A stretch of DNA of 64,000 bases from Blakeslea trispora (taxonomy: Eukaryota; Mucoromycota; Mucoromycetes; Mucorales; Choanephoraceae): NCBI GenBank assembly GCA_025331445.1, contig JAIWNE010000011.1, forward strand, positions 248,001 to 312,000. Reading direction: 5' to 3'. A program made the translations under genes and the position numbers. Of this stretch, positions 1 through 13,624 are shown one piece after another. The notes under the pieces are model-generated. The model was not told the DNA's origin, searched no databases, and saw nothing but the letters and a program-made list of their open reading frames with translations. Positions within the stretch are counted from its first letter, which is position 1. Every line of letters begins with the position of its first letter.

Positions 1-465
1 AATGCCACGACAGGTTAAATCTTGATAACATTCCCAGGCCAATTCAGCATTGCCCTTTCGTAGCAAGGCAAAGGTATTTTCCAACATGGACTGAGCAGTG
101 GACACTTTGGACTGATCAAGTGCCACTGACAAAATAGAGTCGTAGCTGTCTGGCTCGACAGCAGGCTTTGTCTTCGTAGTCGTTGCTGCTTCTGTTTCTA
201 TAGTTAAGTGGCGAGTATTCGAAAGCAGTGAGCCTTTCCAATGAGTTCGAGGAGCTTTTTTATGGTGTTGTTTCGTGGTTGCTACGAAGCGTCTTTGTGG
301 TGATAGATCAAGCCACAAAGGTGTTATTAGGTTCTTGCAGTGACATTTCTAAACAAAAAAAGAAAAACTGACATGAGCTTCAAGAGACCAACAAGTGCTT
401 TCTGTTGATGTTTCGCTATTTACTCTATTCTGTTTGCAGGAATTTGCAATGGTTGAAGAAAGCAT
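1..465 (-). CDS. PPR-like mitochondrial protein, N-terminal part (cut by window edge)
   Basis: Two exons read leftward. Exon 1 is 465-424 (ATG at 465), the intron is 423-349 (GTAAAT...TTTAG, 75 nt), and exon 2 runs from 348 off the window. The N-terminus is basic and hydroxylated with an RRFVATT stretch, which looks like a mitochondrial presequence. It is followed by helical text (PDSYDSILSVALDQ, LENTFALLRKGNAELAWECY) with the spacing of pentatricopeptide-type repeats. PPR proteins bind organellar RNA. Only about 130 residues are visible, so the exact family member cannot be named. The start rests on the fit of the intron and could be shifted. Confidence 0.5.
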
Positions 466-3400
466 CAATACAAAGGATGGTTTAAAAAAGAAATTGCGAA
501 GCAGTAATTTTTTTTCTTATTTTTGATTACTGCCCCTGCTGGTGTTTAAGATTGTTCAAGTTTTTTTTTTTTCTAACTCCAGGCTTTTAATTTAAACACT
601 CCCTCTTGGGAAGTTTGACAAGCAAAACTGATTGAAGTCTCAAAAGTCATTGATAGAGTATATCGCAAACATCTTCGTTGTGTAATTAATCATTGAATGC
701 ACCTTTGTTTCTCTCTTCCTAGCTTATATTGCTTGACTGAAATAGTTTTTAAATAAGCAATTTAAGAGAGAATTGTAGGCGAAGCAACAGCTTACACTTT
801 TAGGAAGGAAATAGCATACAGAATGATGAGTTCATGTTTAGACTCCATGCTTCATACCAGAGCTCCAATATAAGGACATATGTTGGAATTCTCAAAACAC
901 TGAATATCAAAAACAGTCAAGATATAATAATTTACTGAAGGGCTAATTCGGACGAAAGCAACAGAAAAAGTCAATTGTGACAAGGAGCACTGATATCATA
1001 TTCAGATAAAATTCTATTGTTACCTTATCTTGAAATTCTTATAGATTCACTATGATGCTATAGCAGTAGTAACAATAACAGATCAAGTACAGCCTAGCTA
1101 AGCTAACCAAATCAGAAATCAAGTAGGGCAAACTCAATAATCTTTAATAGAAAAAGATAGAGCATCACTATACAGAAAACGTGCTCCGATCCAGAACAAG
1201 AAAAAGCACAATATAGAGGTAGTTAGATGCGGATATAAATATGGACTGGCTTGGTTAAATGGGGAGACGAAGCTAGATACCTTGCTAATATGACTAAGGT
1301 TAGACAGAGCTTGACCGTGCAGGGACTGTCAAAAGCTAGTGATATTAACGCAACCAGTCTACACAATATGCATTGTTTGTCGTCAGTACAAATGTGTTGT
1401 TGAGATTTTCCTGATTTAAATACACTTAGGTAGAGTATTAGCGAGAGACTTTTCTTTATTTTTCCTTTGCTTTAGAAAAGATTTATAGTCACTCTGCCAA
1501 CCAAGAAAGGCTCAATCAGTTTCCAATACAAGGCAACAAAAGAAAAGCATCGTGATTTTCTGTTACGATATTAGAATCAAAAGCAGCTATCAAATAAGAA
1601 GACCGCAATATGGATAACATCTTGACTATTTGAGTGTTCATACAGAAGCAATCAACAAAGTACAGTAATTGTCTACAGCTTAGCTTATTCATACTAAGAT
1701 ATTGATAAATCGTATAAACATATTACACACGAATCATTGAAACAATTAAAAGACAAAAAAGTAAACACAACACAAAATAGGGCTTATACACAATATAAGG
1801 TTTTTATAATCAAATTGACTTTTTTTCTTTGTTATTAATTATAACAGAAAAGGACACCAAGTGCCCCCTTCTCCCCTAACCCCAACAGATTCAGCAGAGG
1901 TATTATTAACATGCCTATAGAGAACGCACATCCCGTTCATCTTGTCCCCTTAGCCCAACAAACTCAGCAGAGGTGTCATGACACATGCCTATAGAGAACG
2001 ACCATCCCGTTCATCTTAAATGGATAAAGAAAAAAAGAAGAAAAAAGGCGAAAAACGAAGCCTTTTTATATCTTTTTGACAGCACTCAATCACATGTTGG
2101 TTTGGACTGCTGAAATTTGCCTGCCGATCCTTTAGGACTGGCTTTTTCTTGTGTTTCCAAACAATGACTTCTCTTCTAACCCCCCCCTGTATACTTTTTA
2201 AACAAAAATGGATTAAAGAGAGCAAGAGGAAGAAAAGAAGAGTTAAGAAAGTGAAAATCAAAATGGATTTTTCTGCCTTTTACTTCACTTAATTATGAAC
2301 TCCTTTTCAAAAAAAAAAAAAGTAGCATTGATTATCATGCCACTTGTCCAACCATCAAAATTGCTGGTCAGTGCGTGTAAACTCCGTCTCTACTCTTTCT
2401 CTTCATACTTGAGTCAAACAGGCAGAAAAGATACACTGAATCCATCAAATCAAATGAACACTTAGATTAAGATGCCTTAGCGCTTTAAGTAGTATTTGTA
2501 ATCGTAGTATAAGAGTGGCTTGTATATACTTTTTCCTCGTGTCGAATAAGTGTTAGTCGAAAGGGTTTCTTGCTTAATAAAACATCTTTTTTTTTTAACC
2601 TTTATCTTTTTCAAACAAAAGGCTTCTTCAGTCAATAAGATAAAGTCATCTATTTATTGATCAACAACGCAATTCTGGCTTTTTCAACAAAAGTGTCCGG
2701 TAGTTGTTCTAATTTTTTACTCATCTTGTGGTAAGCGAATACAGTCTAACTCATGTTAGTGATATGCTTGTAACAAATGGGTGATGCTCTGTAGTAGTTT
2801 GGAGAGGGACTAAATCCAACAGAACCTTTTTTTCTATAAAACAAAATGTCTCCTAGAATAAGGAAAAGTTACTGAGGTACAGTTCTGGCAAATGGTGTAA
2901 TATAGCATTATAAACCTAAACTTGGGCTGTGAATTGAGAATAAAAGCCCAACTTGTCCAAAAAGTGAGCAACTGTTAGGCAACTAACCTTGAAGTCCCGT
3001 TTCTTCAATTCTGATTTTGCCTTTGCAATTGCCAAGAAAGGATATCTTATTATGACCAATTTGAGCAAATCCAACCCTTTCTTGTTTATCTTAAGCCCAG
3101 ATGTTATATAAGGTGAGCATGGATCGTATTTTATGGTTTGCTTGCAGATGTTTTGATCAGTGCTCTTTATCTGAGTCTTTCGTATAGCATCTGGCTATGC
3201 TAACTATCAGACGATGAACTACTGAATGCACTTAGCATGAAATAAAAGAGCATAGGTACTGGGGTAATTTCTATTTGAGCAATGACCACAAGAGTTATCA
3301 AAAGGTATACTGGTATTATTGAACTGCTCAAGCTGTTTTTTATTATAGTTATAGCTGATGTCAAGGCTTTTTGGATAAATCATGTCGGACAGGAGAACCA

Positions 3401-3660
3401 CCTTACTGTTGTCCACACTGTCATAATTCACCTCCTTCTCTTTATGCAGCCTTTCAAAACAGCCCGTAGGCAAAGGGAAAAGACTGACATAGATCACTTA
3501 CAATGATCACTAAACTTAAAAACTATCTTATCTGAGGGGGGCGGGAGATCATATACCATTTCTAATGTGATTTTTCTTCTTTATAAGTCCGCTTCAATGC
3601 TTAGATATTTTTTTTTTGTTTTTGTTTAGTATTTTTTTTTATCACCAATTCAAGTCTATT
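466..3660. other. AT-rich intergenic stretch with no convincing gene
   Basis: There are about 3.2 kb between the divergent PPR-like gene and the DHHC gene. I see only short overlapping open frames on both strands (for example around 3.22-3.5 kb) without domain-like content or splice-consistent extension. Homopolymer A/T runs are frequent. The only ordered structure is a 74-bp direct repeat at about 1.87-2.02 kb, listed separately. Confidence 0.5.
1867..2017. repeat. Two-copy tandem repeat, period 74 bp
   Basis: The block ATGCCTATAGAGAACG starts at 1911 and again at 1985. Each copy is preceded by CAGCAGAGGT and followed by CATCCCGTTCATCTT. The two units are diverged mainly in the C-rich left part. 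No open frame spans them. Confidence 0.75.
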
Positions 3661-4976
<1,316 letters not shown>

Positions 4977-5033
4977 TAACAATAAAAATTTAAGTCTATA
5001 TTTTTTTTTTTATACAGTGTTTTCTTTTTTATC

Positions 5034-8000
5034 ATGGATAATACACGTAAACGAATAAAGATCGCACTCACTTTAGAACATATACTTATTCCTTTCTCTC
5101 CTCTTTCGCTCTCAACTAGTCAATACAGAAGCACTTGAAGCTATTTTTGCAGGACTGAAGGATGCTAAAGTAATAAGACACACCACAACCAATAGACCAC
5201 TCACTAATGCAACTGAAGATTTCTTCTATTGTCAAACAAACAGCCGAAGAAATCAAACAAGAGCTTGAGCTTGCTTTTCTTACTCCCCAAAAAAGTTTTC
5301 CCGATGCTTGGTTAAGCAAATGCCAAGAGTAAGTGAAGGATTCTCTTTCTCTAGTAGAGGTATACTTAAGCCAAAAGAAAATAGACACTGGGAAGAAACA
5401 CCAGATTATGCATCCAACGCTTACTCTCAACTGTCCAAGCCACGCACTCATATTGAAGTAGTCAGACGAGGATTTGATGGTGATGTCGTTGGATTTAGAG
5501 AGGTAGTGGTGGAGGAAAATGGAGACTATTCAACTAGCATGACGCGATCGTTTGGACCTACCAAGAATTTTGTTCGAGGTTCTGCTGCTCAAATACCTTT
5601 TGCACCAGGCGGCCTTGAGACAAAGGCCTTTTTGGATCAAGACGATGTTCAGCTTGACGTTGATACAGACTTTATTGATTTTGAGGGTAAAATAAAAAAG
5701 AGAAGCAGCAAGCAATTGTTCGCAAGATATTCACCTCCTATAGATACATCTGTTGCGCCTGCTGGATTGGATCGAGGCCTTGTATTTGACGATGATGACA
5801 GTGGGGATGATAAGCCTAGTAGTTTAAAGGAGACTATCTTCAATATTGAAGATATGATGAACATGGATGATACATTTGATTTCCTCAAGGTGAAAGTACA
5901 GCCTGTAGATGAAATAACAGAAGAATTGCCTCCTTCAAACACGGAAGAAACTGAAGGTAAAGTATCTCCCCTTTTTCTATAGTGTGTATGTGTGTGACAC
6001 AGTCAATTTGGGTTAATGGTTTGTTTGAAAAGGACTACAAGAAGTAGATGAGCTATTGCCTACTACACTACCTCCTCAAAAAGACTTGAGTCACAAGAAG
6101 CTGACAACAAATAACAATGATGCTGTAAAGCGTAGAGAATGGGCTCATGAAATTAATGTGAACGAACCATTTGACAACTTTTATGAACTTGTGCCTGAAA
6201 TGGCTATGCAGGTAAAAAGAAAAATAGGTATTTGAAATGAGCAATAAATACAAGTACTCATGCAGAAAAAAAAAAGTTTCCTTTTGAACTAGATATATTT
6301 CAGAAGCAAGCAGTGTATCACTTGGAAATGGGTGATTCTGTGTTTATCGCAGCTCATACATCCGCTGGTAAGACAGTCGTGGCTGATTATGCAATTGCTC
6401 TAGCTACAAAACATATGACAAAGGCCATTTATACATCACCCATCAAGGCCTTGAGTAATCAAAAGTTTCGCGATTTCAAGCATACGTTTGGTGAAGATGT
6501 TGGCATTCTGACAGGCGATGTTCAGATCCGTCCCGAGGCCAGCTGTCTTGTCATGACAACCGAGATTCTTCGAAGTATGCTGTATCGTGGTGCAGATCTC
6601 ATTCGTGACGTTGAATTTGTTATTTTTGATGAAGTTCATTATGTCAATGATCTTGAGGTCAGTATTCAGCGTGATCGTGATTGTATGACTGTGACTAATG
6701 TGAGTGTATTCTAGAGAGGTGTGGTTTGGGAAGAAGTAATTATTATGTTACCTGCTCATGTCAACATCATCCTATTGTCTGCTACTGTACCTAATACAAA
6801 AGAATTTGCTGGCTGGGTTGGGTAAAAGCTTGAAGGATGGAATAACAACCTACGAATCTCATCTTTTCTAAATTTGTATAGTCGTACTAAGAAGAAAGAT
6901 ATTTATGTCATCAGTACATTGAAGCGTCCAGTTCCTCTTGAGCATTATCTCTATGCCAACAAAGACATTTACAAGATTGTAGGTGCCAATGAGTCTAAAT
7001 TGAATATGATTGGGTAAGCAGAAAAAAAATTAGATAGAGCAGATATTGATGCTGTCACTTCTAGTTACAACAAAGCAAAGGATGCCATGTTGAAGCGAAA
7101 AGAACAAGTGGACAAAGCCAATGGTGTTTCTTCAAATGCTCGAGGAGGTCGTGGAGGTAGAGGTGGCACTGTTGCTCGTGGAGGAGGTCCTCGAACAGTG
7201 AGCCGTAGTTATCAAGGCAGTTTACAGACAGTAAAGTGTTTAGGCAAAAGAAAAAAAAAGCCAATGTATAAGAAAAAAAAACTGACTTGTATTGTAGGAC
7301 CGTAATTTGTTTGTGCATTTGATTGGCATGCTCAAGACAAAGACATTGTTACCTGTTGTCATTTTTACTTTCTCAAAAAAGCGTTGTGAAGAATATGCAA
7401 GTGGTCTCTCAAAGACAGATCTCTGTACTAGTTTAGAAAAGAGCGAAATTCATGTATTTATTGAACGAAGTCTGGTAAGATTAAGAGGAACAGACAAGCA
7501 ATTGCCTCAAATATTGCGTATGCGTGATCTTTTGAGCCGAGGTATTGCTGTGCATCATGGTGGTCTTTTGCCTATTATCAAAGAGATGGTCGAGATCTTG
7601 TTCGCTCGGGGTCTTGTCAAGGTTTTGTTTGCTACTGAGACGTTTGCAATGGGTGTCAATATGCCTGCTCGAAGTGTTGTATTTTCTGGTATTCGAAAGC
7701 ATGATGGCCGTAGCTTCCGCGACTTGTTGCCTGGTGAATACACTCAGATGTCGGGTCGTGCAGGTCGTCGTGGTTTGGACAGTACAGGTGTGGTCATTAT
7801 TGCTGCAGGTGGAGAAGAGCCACCTGAGGTGCCTTGTCTCTCTACCATGTTGTTGGGAAAACCTACCAAACTGGAGTCTCAATTCAGATTAACCTACAAC
7901 ATGATACTTAACCTGTTGAGAGTAGAAGCTCTCAAGGTAGAAGAGATGATTAAGCGCAGTTTCTCTGAGAACAGTGCCCAAAAGCTCTTGCCAGAAACAA

Positions 8001-9490
8001 AGCGTCTAGTGGATGAAAACGAACAAAAGCGAAGTGCCCTTCGTCAGCTAGACTGTGCTATCTGTGAGCCTGATCTTGAAAAGTTCTATGATATTTGTGG
8101 GGAGGTTGTTCATCTGAGCCGAACTATGATGACTCAGTTCATCAGTACAACACCTGCTGGTAGCCGCGCCCTTTCGGCAGGACGCTTAATTATTATCAAC
8201 AATAACGTGTACCGTAATGCACCTGCCATGATCTTGAAGCCTTTACCTAACAATTCAGCCAACACTCAACATCGTTCCTTCTATTGTCTTGTATTGATAC
8301 CAAAGGACTTGGAAATTAATGCTACTAATCCTGATGAAACAACACCTCTGCCTATCACTACTATCTGTGCCCCTAAAAGTGGCGAGAGCAAAACGGACAT
8401 TGTAGTGATTGGCGCGCCTGATATCTTGTCCGTCTCTCGTTTAGCTATTAAAACAGATGTGGATGCTGTAATGGCAGGTACAGATTCGGTTGAAACGGTT
8501 CGTGTAAGACAAGAATTGGAAGTCTTTGGTACCGACACTAAGAAGTCTGGCATGATTGAATTCGATTGGAGTAAGATTAGAGATATGGAGTTCCAAGAGA
8601 TGCTACGAACCAAGTTGCGCTTGATGAAGCGTCTGCGTTCCGAGTTTCAATGTACAAAATGTCCTGAGATTGAAGAGCATTATGGCCTGATTCATGCTCA
8701 TAAGCGACTCTCAAGTCAAATTGATATGCTCAAGATGACGATTTCAGACCAAAATCTCGAACTGCTTCCTGACTATCATCAACGTATTGAAGTCTTGCGT
8801 CAGCTAAACTACATTGATGATCAGGGTACTGTGCAACTAAAGGGTCGTGTTGCTTGTGAAATCAATTCAGCCGACGAATTGTTGTTGACTGAGTTAGTAT
8901 TGGATAATGTGTTTGCTGATTATGAGCCAGCAGAAGTTGTTGCTCTATTGTCCTGTTTTGTCTTCCAAGAACGTAATGCCAGCGAGCCTCGATTGACACC
9001 CAAGTTGACCAAAGGTAAAGAAGTGGTACTTGAATACGCTTCTAAAATTGCACAACTTCAGGTGGATTGTGGCCTTGCTATTTCTGTGGAAGATTATGTC
9101 AATAACCTTAAATTTGGTCTTGTTGAAGTAGTTTATGAATGGGCAAAGGGATTGGTAAGTGTCTATAGCTATGCTATTGCTATTAAATTATTAATTCTTT
9201 GTTTTCTTTCTGTAATCAACAATAATAGCCTTTCAAGCATATTACTGATTTGACAGATGTCCTTGAAGGTTCTATTGTACGATGTATCAGTCGATTGGAT
9301 GAAACTTGCCGCGAAGTGATGGGTGCAGCACGTATGGTAGGTGACACCACCCTGTATAAGAAAATGGAACAAGCCGAGCAAGATATTAAGCGAGATATTG
9401 TGTTTGCTGCTAGTTTGGTAAGTAAAGAAAGTTTTTTTTTTCTGAAGAACATTGACTAATACTGGTTTTCATACTCTATAGTACTTTTAA
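5034..9490 (+). CDS. SKI2: Ski2-family DExH RNA helicase of the Ski complex
   Basis: Twelve exons: 5034-5046, 5120-5169, 5219-5328, 5385-5956, 6033-6211, 6277-6657, 6715-6821, 6882-7013, 7065-7230, 7298-9154, 9229-9417, 9482-9490. The lengths sum to 1254 codons plus stop, the usual Ski2 size. Hallmarks are [17 protein letters not shown], Walker [10 protein letters not shown] (about residues 333-341), the DEVH box (about 426-429, interrupted right after by an intron), LLSATVPN, a GRG/GGG-rich loop near 7.14 kb, [23 protein letters not shown], the arch/insertion region, and the typical C-terminus ending AASLYF. With Ski3 and Ski8 it threads mRNA into the cytoplasmic exosome for 3'-5' decay. Short first exons were chosen because they give one continuous phase and CTAAT-like branch sites. 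Confidence 0.95.
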
Positions 9491-10478
9491 AAAAATACGC
9501 TTTTGTGCATAATATATGTGCAACCAAAAAAATAAAGATGTTGTACTCTGCTTCCGATTTTTTTTGAATGTATTTGTAAGGCAGCATTATAATCTCTGCT
9601 TGTAGCATTGCTTGTAGATGTCATATTTAGGCATATACAGAAACCAGAACGACTTATAAAATCGGAAATTCAATTAATCATCATCAAAAGTTATTTTGAC
9701 AGATAATTAATGAGATGTCTCGGTAGAACGTTTATCAATTAAACTCCGTTTGTTTCTAAAATTCATTGCCCTTCGCTATTTGAAATTTCTGAGCAATCAG
9801 ATTTCAGCCCTGAAGCAATTTACATTTACGTTGGGATACTTGGCTATAAAAGCAAGAAAGAACAATACAGAAACGCCACATTCTCGTTTAATAATTACTA
9901 GAACACTTCTAAGCAGAATTGGTGACAATTTGAGCTTAGTTTGCTGTATATTTTGACTCATTTCCTGATGTTTAAAGAAGACTGTTTCCATTGAGTACAT
10001 GATGTTAATGAGAGAAGTTTTGTTTATGACTGTGTTCTACAATACCACATTATATCAGGGCTATAATCTGTAGAGTATTTCATGCAATCTACTGTCCTAT
10101 TCAAAGTGAGCCCATACAGGACTTTGTCCAATAACAAGAAACTGTAAAATTACCTTGGTTCTTCTTTTGACATTGCCTAATGTTCCTTGAAACCGTATAT
10201 CTAAAAAAAAAACAAGGATGTTGCTAGGTTGGATCACAATAAGCCCCTCACACTTTGCACAGCGGTCAGTATTGAGAGTTCCTTTTCAAATCCCAGTGTG
10301 CCTTTAGAGCAACAATGCTCCAGGTAGTTGTTTGCATTCCATTGGAAATGACATGTTAAGGAATATCAAACAAAAATGAAAATTTACCTAGACTCAAAAA
10401 CCTCAAGGGTAATTGTTATTTTATTATCAGATGTATATACACTATTTCTTGTTTTTATTTAGCTATGTTTCTTCCCCT
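9491..10478. other. Convergent intergenic region
   Basis: This lies between the 3' ends of SKI2 and the metaxin-like gene. It is AT-rich with short non-coding-looking frames. I see no RNA gene, repeat or conserved ORF. Confidence 0.5.
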
Positions 10479-11834
10479 TTAATCATCATCCTCTTGATAG
10501 TAATACTCATCATCATCATCATCCGATGCAATCTCTATGCTAAGGATACCATTGTATATAATGTATGCTAAAAAGAAAGTGACACCACCTGCGATAGACC
10601 AAATACGCTTGCGTTCAAAATCGATTTGTGCCTGACTCTTTTCCTTCTTCTCTTCTGAATTTCCCATATAAGAGACAACATCATCTTTGATTGTACTGAA
10701 GAAGCCAGTTGGGTTGTTTGTCAATGTCTTCCATACAGAGGGCACATCATCGGCTGATTCTGACTCTAATATGCTTTCTTCTGTATCTGCAAACAACACA
10801 TCCTTGATACGATTGCAATATTCAGCAAGACGAGGGTATTCTTGCTGAAGAATGTGTTGTAAGCGTCGATGAGCCAAGTCAGGATAAAGATGTAAAGCCA
10901 GATAACCAAACACAATACAATCTAGCGTACTAGGTTGTTCTCCAAACATGTATGTATTGTTGTCTAACTGTGATTGTAATGTGCTGTAGGTGTCCCTTGC
11001 TAATTGATACATCTATAAACAAGTATATGCATTGGTAAATCATACAGCCTTAAGAAACTAACAAGCTCATTGTTTTTTTTTACATAGTGCCAGCCTGATT
11101 TCAATAATTCCTTCATTTCCTCTTTCTCGTTTTGTGGTAAGCCAACATCATCGCCTGTGATTTCAACATTGTATTTAGCGAGTCTAGCTTTAGCACTCTT
11201 CTTTAGTTGAATAGGAACAAAATAGCGAGTGGGAAAAGGTAAGAGCTTTGCATAAGTGGGTCGAATATTCTTGATAAAGTTAGTTGAATCTGCATACCAA
11301 CTATAAAGCTATTAAAAAAAAAGCACTGTCAATCCTCTCTCTCTCTCTCTTCTTTTCTGTGTGTCTATTGTTACCATGCAGTCATATAATCTTTCTTGCA
11401 CTAACGTTGAATAACTATAATATCAACACAAAGAGTGAGTTTTTGAAAGAGAAAATAAGGTAAATACATACGCGAGATAATCTGCTTTTTGTTCTTCTGA
11501 GAGATGATCATTGGCGTCTTTACCAGCATTACAGAGATGAGCCAAGATACGATCAAGACCGGCAATCCATACAGATCCATCCTTCAGTAAAGGAAGTTCA
11601 CCTATTGTTATTATTTTATTTCCTTGCATGAGATATATTGTAAAATAGTATGTGCTAAAAACAAAAAAAAGGGGGTGAGAGCAAACCTGTTGGACTTTGC
11701 TGAGGATCATTGCATTTGACAATAGTGTGTTTTTGTTTCAAAAGACGTAAATAAGCCTCAATGACAATACATTTGGGGTCTATAGAGGGAGCATTTAAAG
11801 CTGGTCCCCAAACATATAATTGAATGCTAGGCAT
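10479..11834 (-). CDS. Sam37/metaxin-like mitochondrial outer-membrane protein
   Basis: Five exons on the minus strand: 11834-11687, 11601-11472, 11414-11375, 11308-11063, 11012-10479, giving 365 residues. The N-terminus (LYVWGPALNAPSIDP) and GELPLLKDGSVWIAG match the thioredoxin-like half of fungal Sam37/metaxin. The middle, with LDCIVFGYLALHLYPD and RRLQHIL, is the GST C-terminal-like half. Near the C-terminus is one hydrophobic helix (SIAGGVTFFLAYIIYN) followed by a very acidic D/E-rich tail. Sam37/metaxin proteins serve the SAM complex, which inserts beta-barrel proteins into the outer mitochondrial membrane. Whether it is strictly Sam37 or another metaxin cannot be settled here. Confidence 0.85.
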
Positions 11835-11945
11835 AGTTGTAGAATGACAATATATATATATAAAAAGAATGAGGAAAACAAGGGCAAATTCACCCCCAGC
11901 ATGATTTTTCTTTTTTTTTTATTCACATCATTTTAACTCAGTCTT

Positions 11946-13025
11946 TTACAAGTCGCCTTCCAAACTATTGGTAGGAATGTCACCTTGATTTCTCTTTTCA
12001 TCCAAGTCTTTCTTTGTCTGTTCTTCCAGATCTCGGATATCTTGGATAGTCATGCCAAACCATTTGTCAGTCCAACAGAACAATTGTCTATTAAACCACA
12101 GTCAATTCACACATGTTATTCCTTTTTTTTTTCTTACCTATGAAATTTGGTAAAGAGTGTTTGAACAGTCTTGGCCAAGAAAGATTCTACTTTTGTCTGC
12201 AAGCCAAACCATTTGAATTCAATATATACAAGTTTATAACATGTCATTACAGGTTCACAGTTCTTTTGCCAGTTAGGATCCGTAAGTGGACCACGTCCTG
12301 TTTTCTCGGAACGGACTAACTTGGGGTCTTCATCGGGCTTATAATCCTTAGGGTTTATCTTGTCATTGGCAATATCAATGATAATAACATTACGTTTTTT
12401 CAAGTCTAAAAAAAATCATTCATTTTCTCTTCTGATTGGCATACTTGTCAACACTACCTTCTTTCGAAATTTTCAAAGCGTTTTCCAGTTCACCTCTTGA
12501 TCCATCAACATGCAATGTCTCATAAACAATAGAAAAGCTGTCTTTCATATAACCATTCTTCAAAACTACCATTTGAATTAGCGCAGGTGAATGTATTGTC
12601 CTTATTTTTTTTTTTTGGTGATTTACCTGTCTTACAATAAGGATATGCGTTCCAAGCCTGAAAGCAACAAAAAAAAAGTATCAGTAGCTAGTTGTTTGAT
12701 CATACAAGTATTATACCTCCTCATATAAATCAAGAGCACCAGCAGGTGCTACAGCCTTAACAATAGCTGGTACTCTGGATGCTAATCGGAACACCTTGTA
12801 TGTGTATTGACCTTTTTCGTCACCTTTCTCATAAGGTTCATTCTTGATAACCTCTACACCTTCACCACCACCTGTTTGTTCTTTGGATGCTAGTGCAGTA
12901 GCGTATAGTTGTCCTTCACGTACAAGTATGTCTCAGCATCTTTTCTTTTTATACAAACAATTTTTACCTATTTGATATTCTTGCTCTGTACAATTATTGA
13001 TAACTCGGTATTCGTTGATGATCAT
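11946..13025 (-). CDS. Class I phosphatidylinositol transfer protein (PITP)
   Basis: Six short exons on the minus strand, ATG at 13025 and TAA at 11946-11948. Conserved pieces in order are [106 protein letters not shown] and a final [14 protein letters not shown]. These are the signature segments of START-fold PITP alpha/beta, not of the Sec14 family. The protein exchanges PI and phosphatidylcholine between membranes. Class I PITPs are absent from baker's yeast, so this supports an early-diverging fungus. A large palindromic mobile region begins only about 130 bp upstream of the start, so the natural promoter may have been displaced. Confidence 0.94.
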
Positions 13026-13258
13026 TTTTGCTTATTAGATACTAACAAAAGAAAGAGAGAAGGAAATAGGAGAAAGACGACTACTTTAAAAGAAAATAGG
13101 ATGGGTCACATGATCCAAAAGATATCAACAAACATTTCAAAGAAACGTCATCAAGTACACCTTTTCCGGAAATAGATTGCACTCCAACAGAAAAAGATTG
13201 TACTTAAAAAATTTTTAGATTGCGCTAGTAAAAAACTCGAATTGCGCTGACAAAAAAT

Positions 13259-13530
13259 ACCGACGTTGATGAGACGAAGACTGAAAATGTGGTACATGCT
13301 CTCTGAGCCACGCTTTATTTTCCTTTAAATATGATAAAAAATAATAAATACCCTTTCCCTTATATCTTTCGTGCTAAGCACTTCAATTCAATTCAATTTT
13401 TTTTTGAAGGGAGGGTAAACTAAATAATAATAAAAATAACAAAACAAAATAAGAGTCACTGGAAGAAACGAGACCAGAAAGAGGGGCGGGTGTGTACCAC
13501 ATTTTCAGTCTTCGTCTCATCAACGTCGGT
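13259..13530. mobile_element. 272-bp MITE with 37-bp terminal inverted repeats and 18-bp flanking direct repeats
   Basis: The ends ACCGACGTTGATGAGACG and its reverse complement bound the element; the inverted match covers 13259-13295 and 13494-13530. A perfect 18-bp direct repeat (ATTGCGCTGACAAAAAAT) flanks it at 13241-13258 and 13531-13548. It interrupts the outer terminal repeat of the giant element and is mirrored in the right arm at about 28.51-28.79 kb. It has no coding capacity. Confidence 0.75.
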
Positions 13531-13624
13531 ATTGCGCTGACAAAAAATTCAGATTCAAGTGTCGAAATGAATTCTAACAGAATTGATTGAGACACTCGAA
13601 TACAAAATAAGAAATATGATTAAA

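Noticed and set aside
3219..3506. Overlapping open frames on both strands
   Set aside because: No domain-like content, no splice-consistent extension, and both strands are open only because the region lacks stop-rich composition.
5329..5354. A 26-nt intron or frameshift in SKI2
   Set aside because: A normal 56-nt intron (5329-5384, GTAAGT...AATAG) restores the frame and joins SKCQE to HWEETPD; no anomaly remains.
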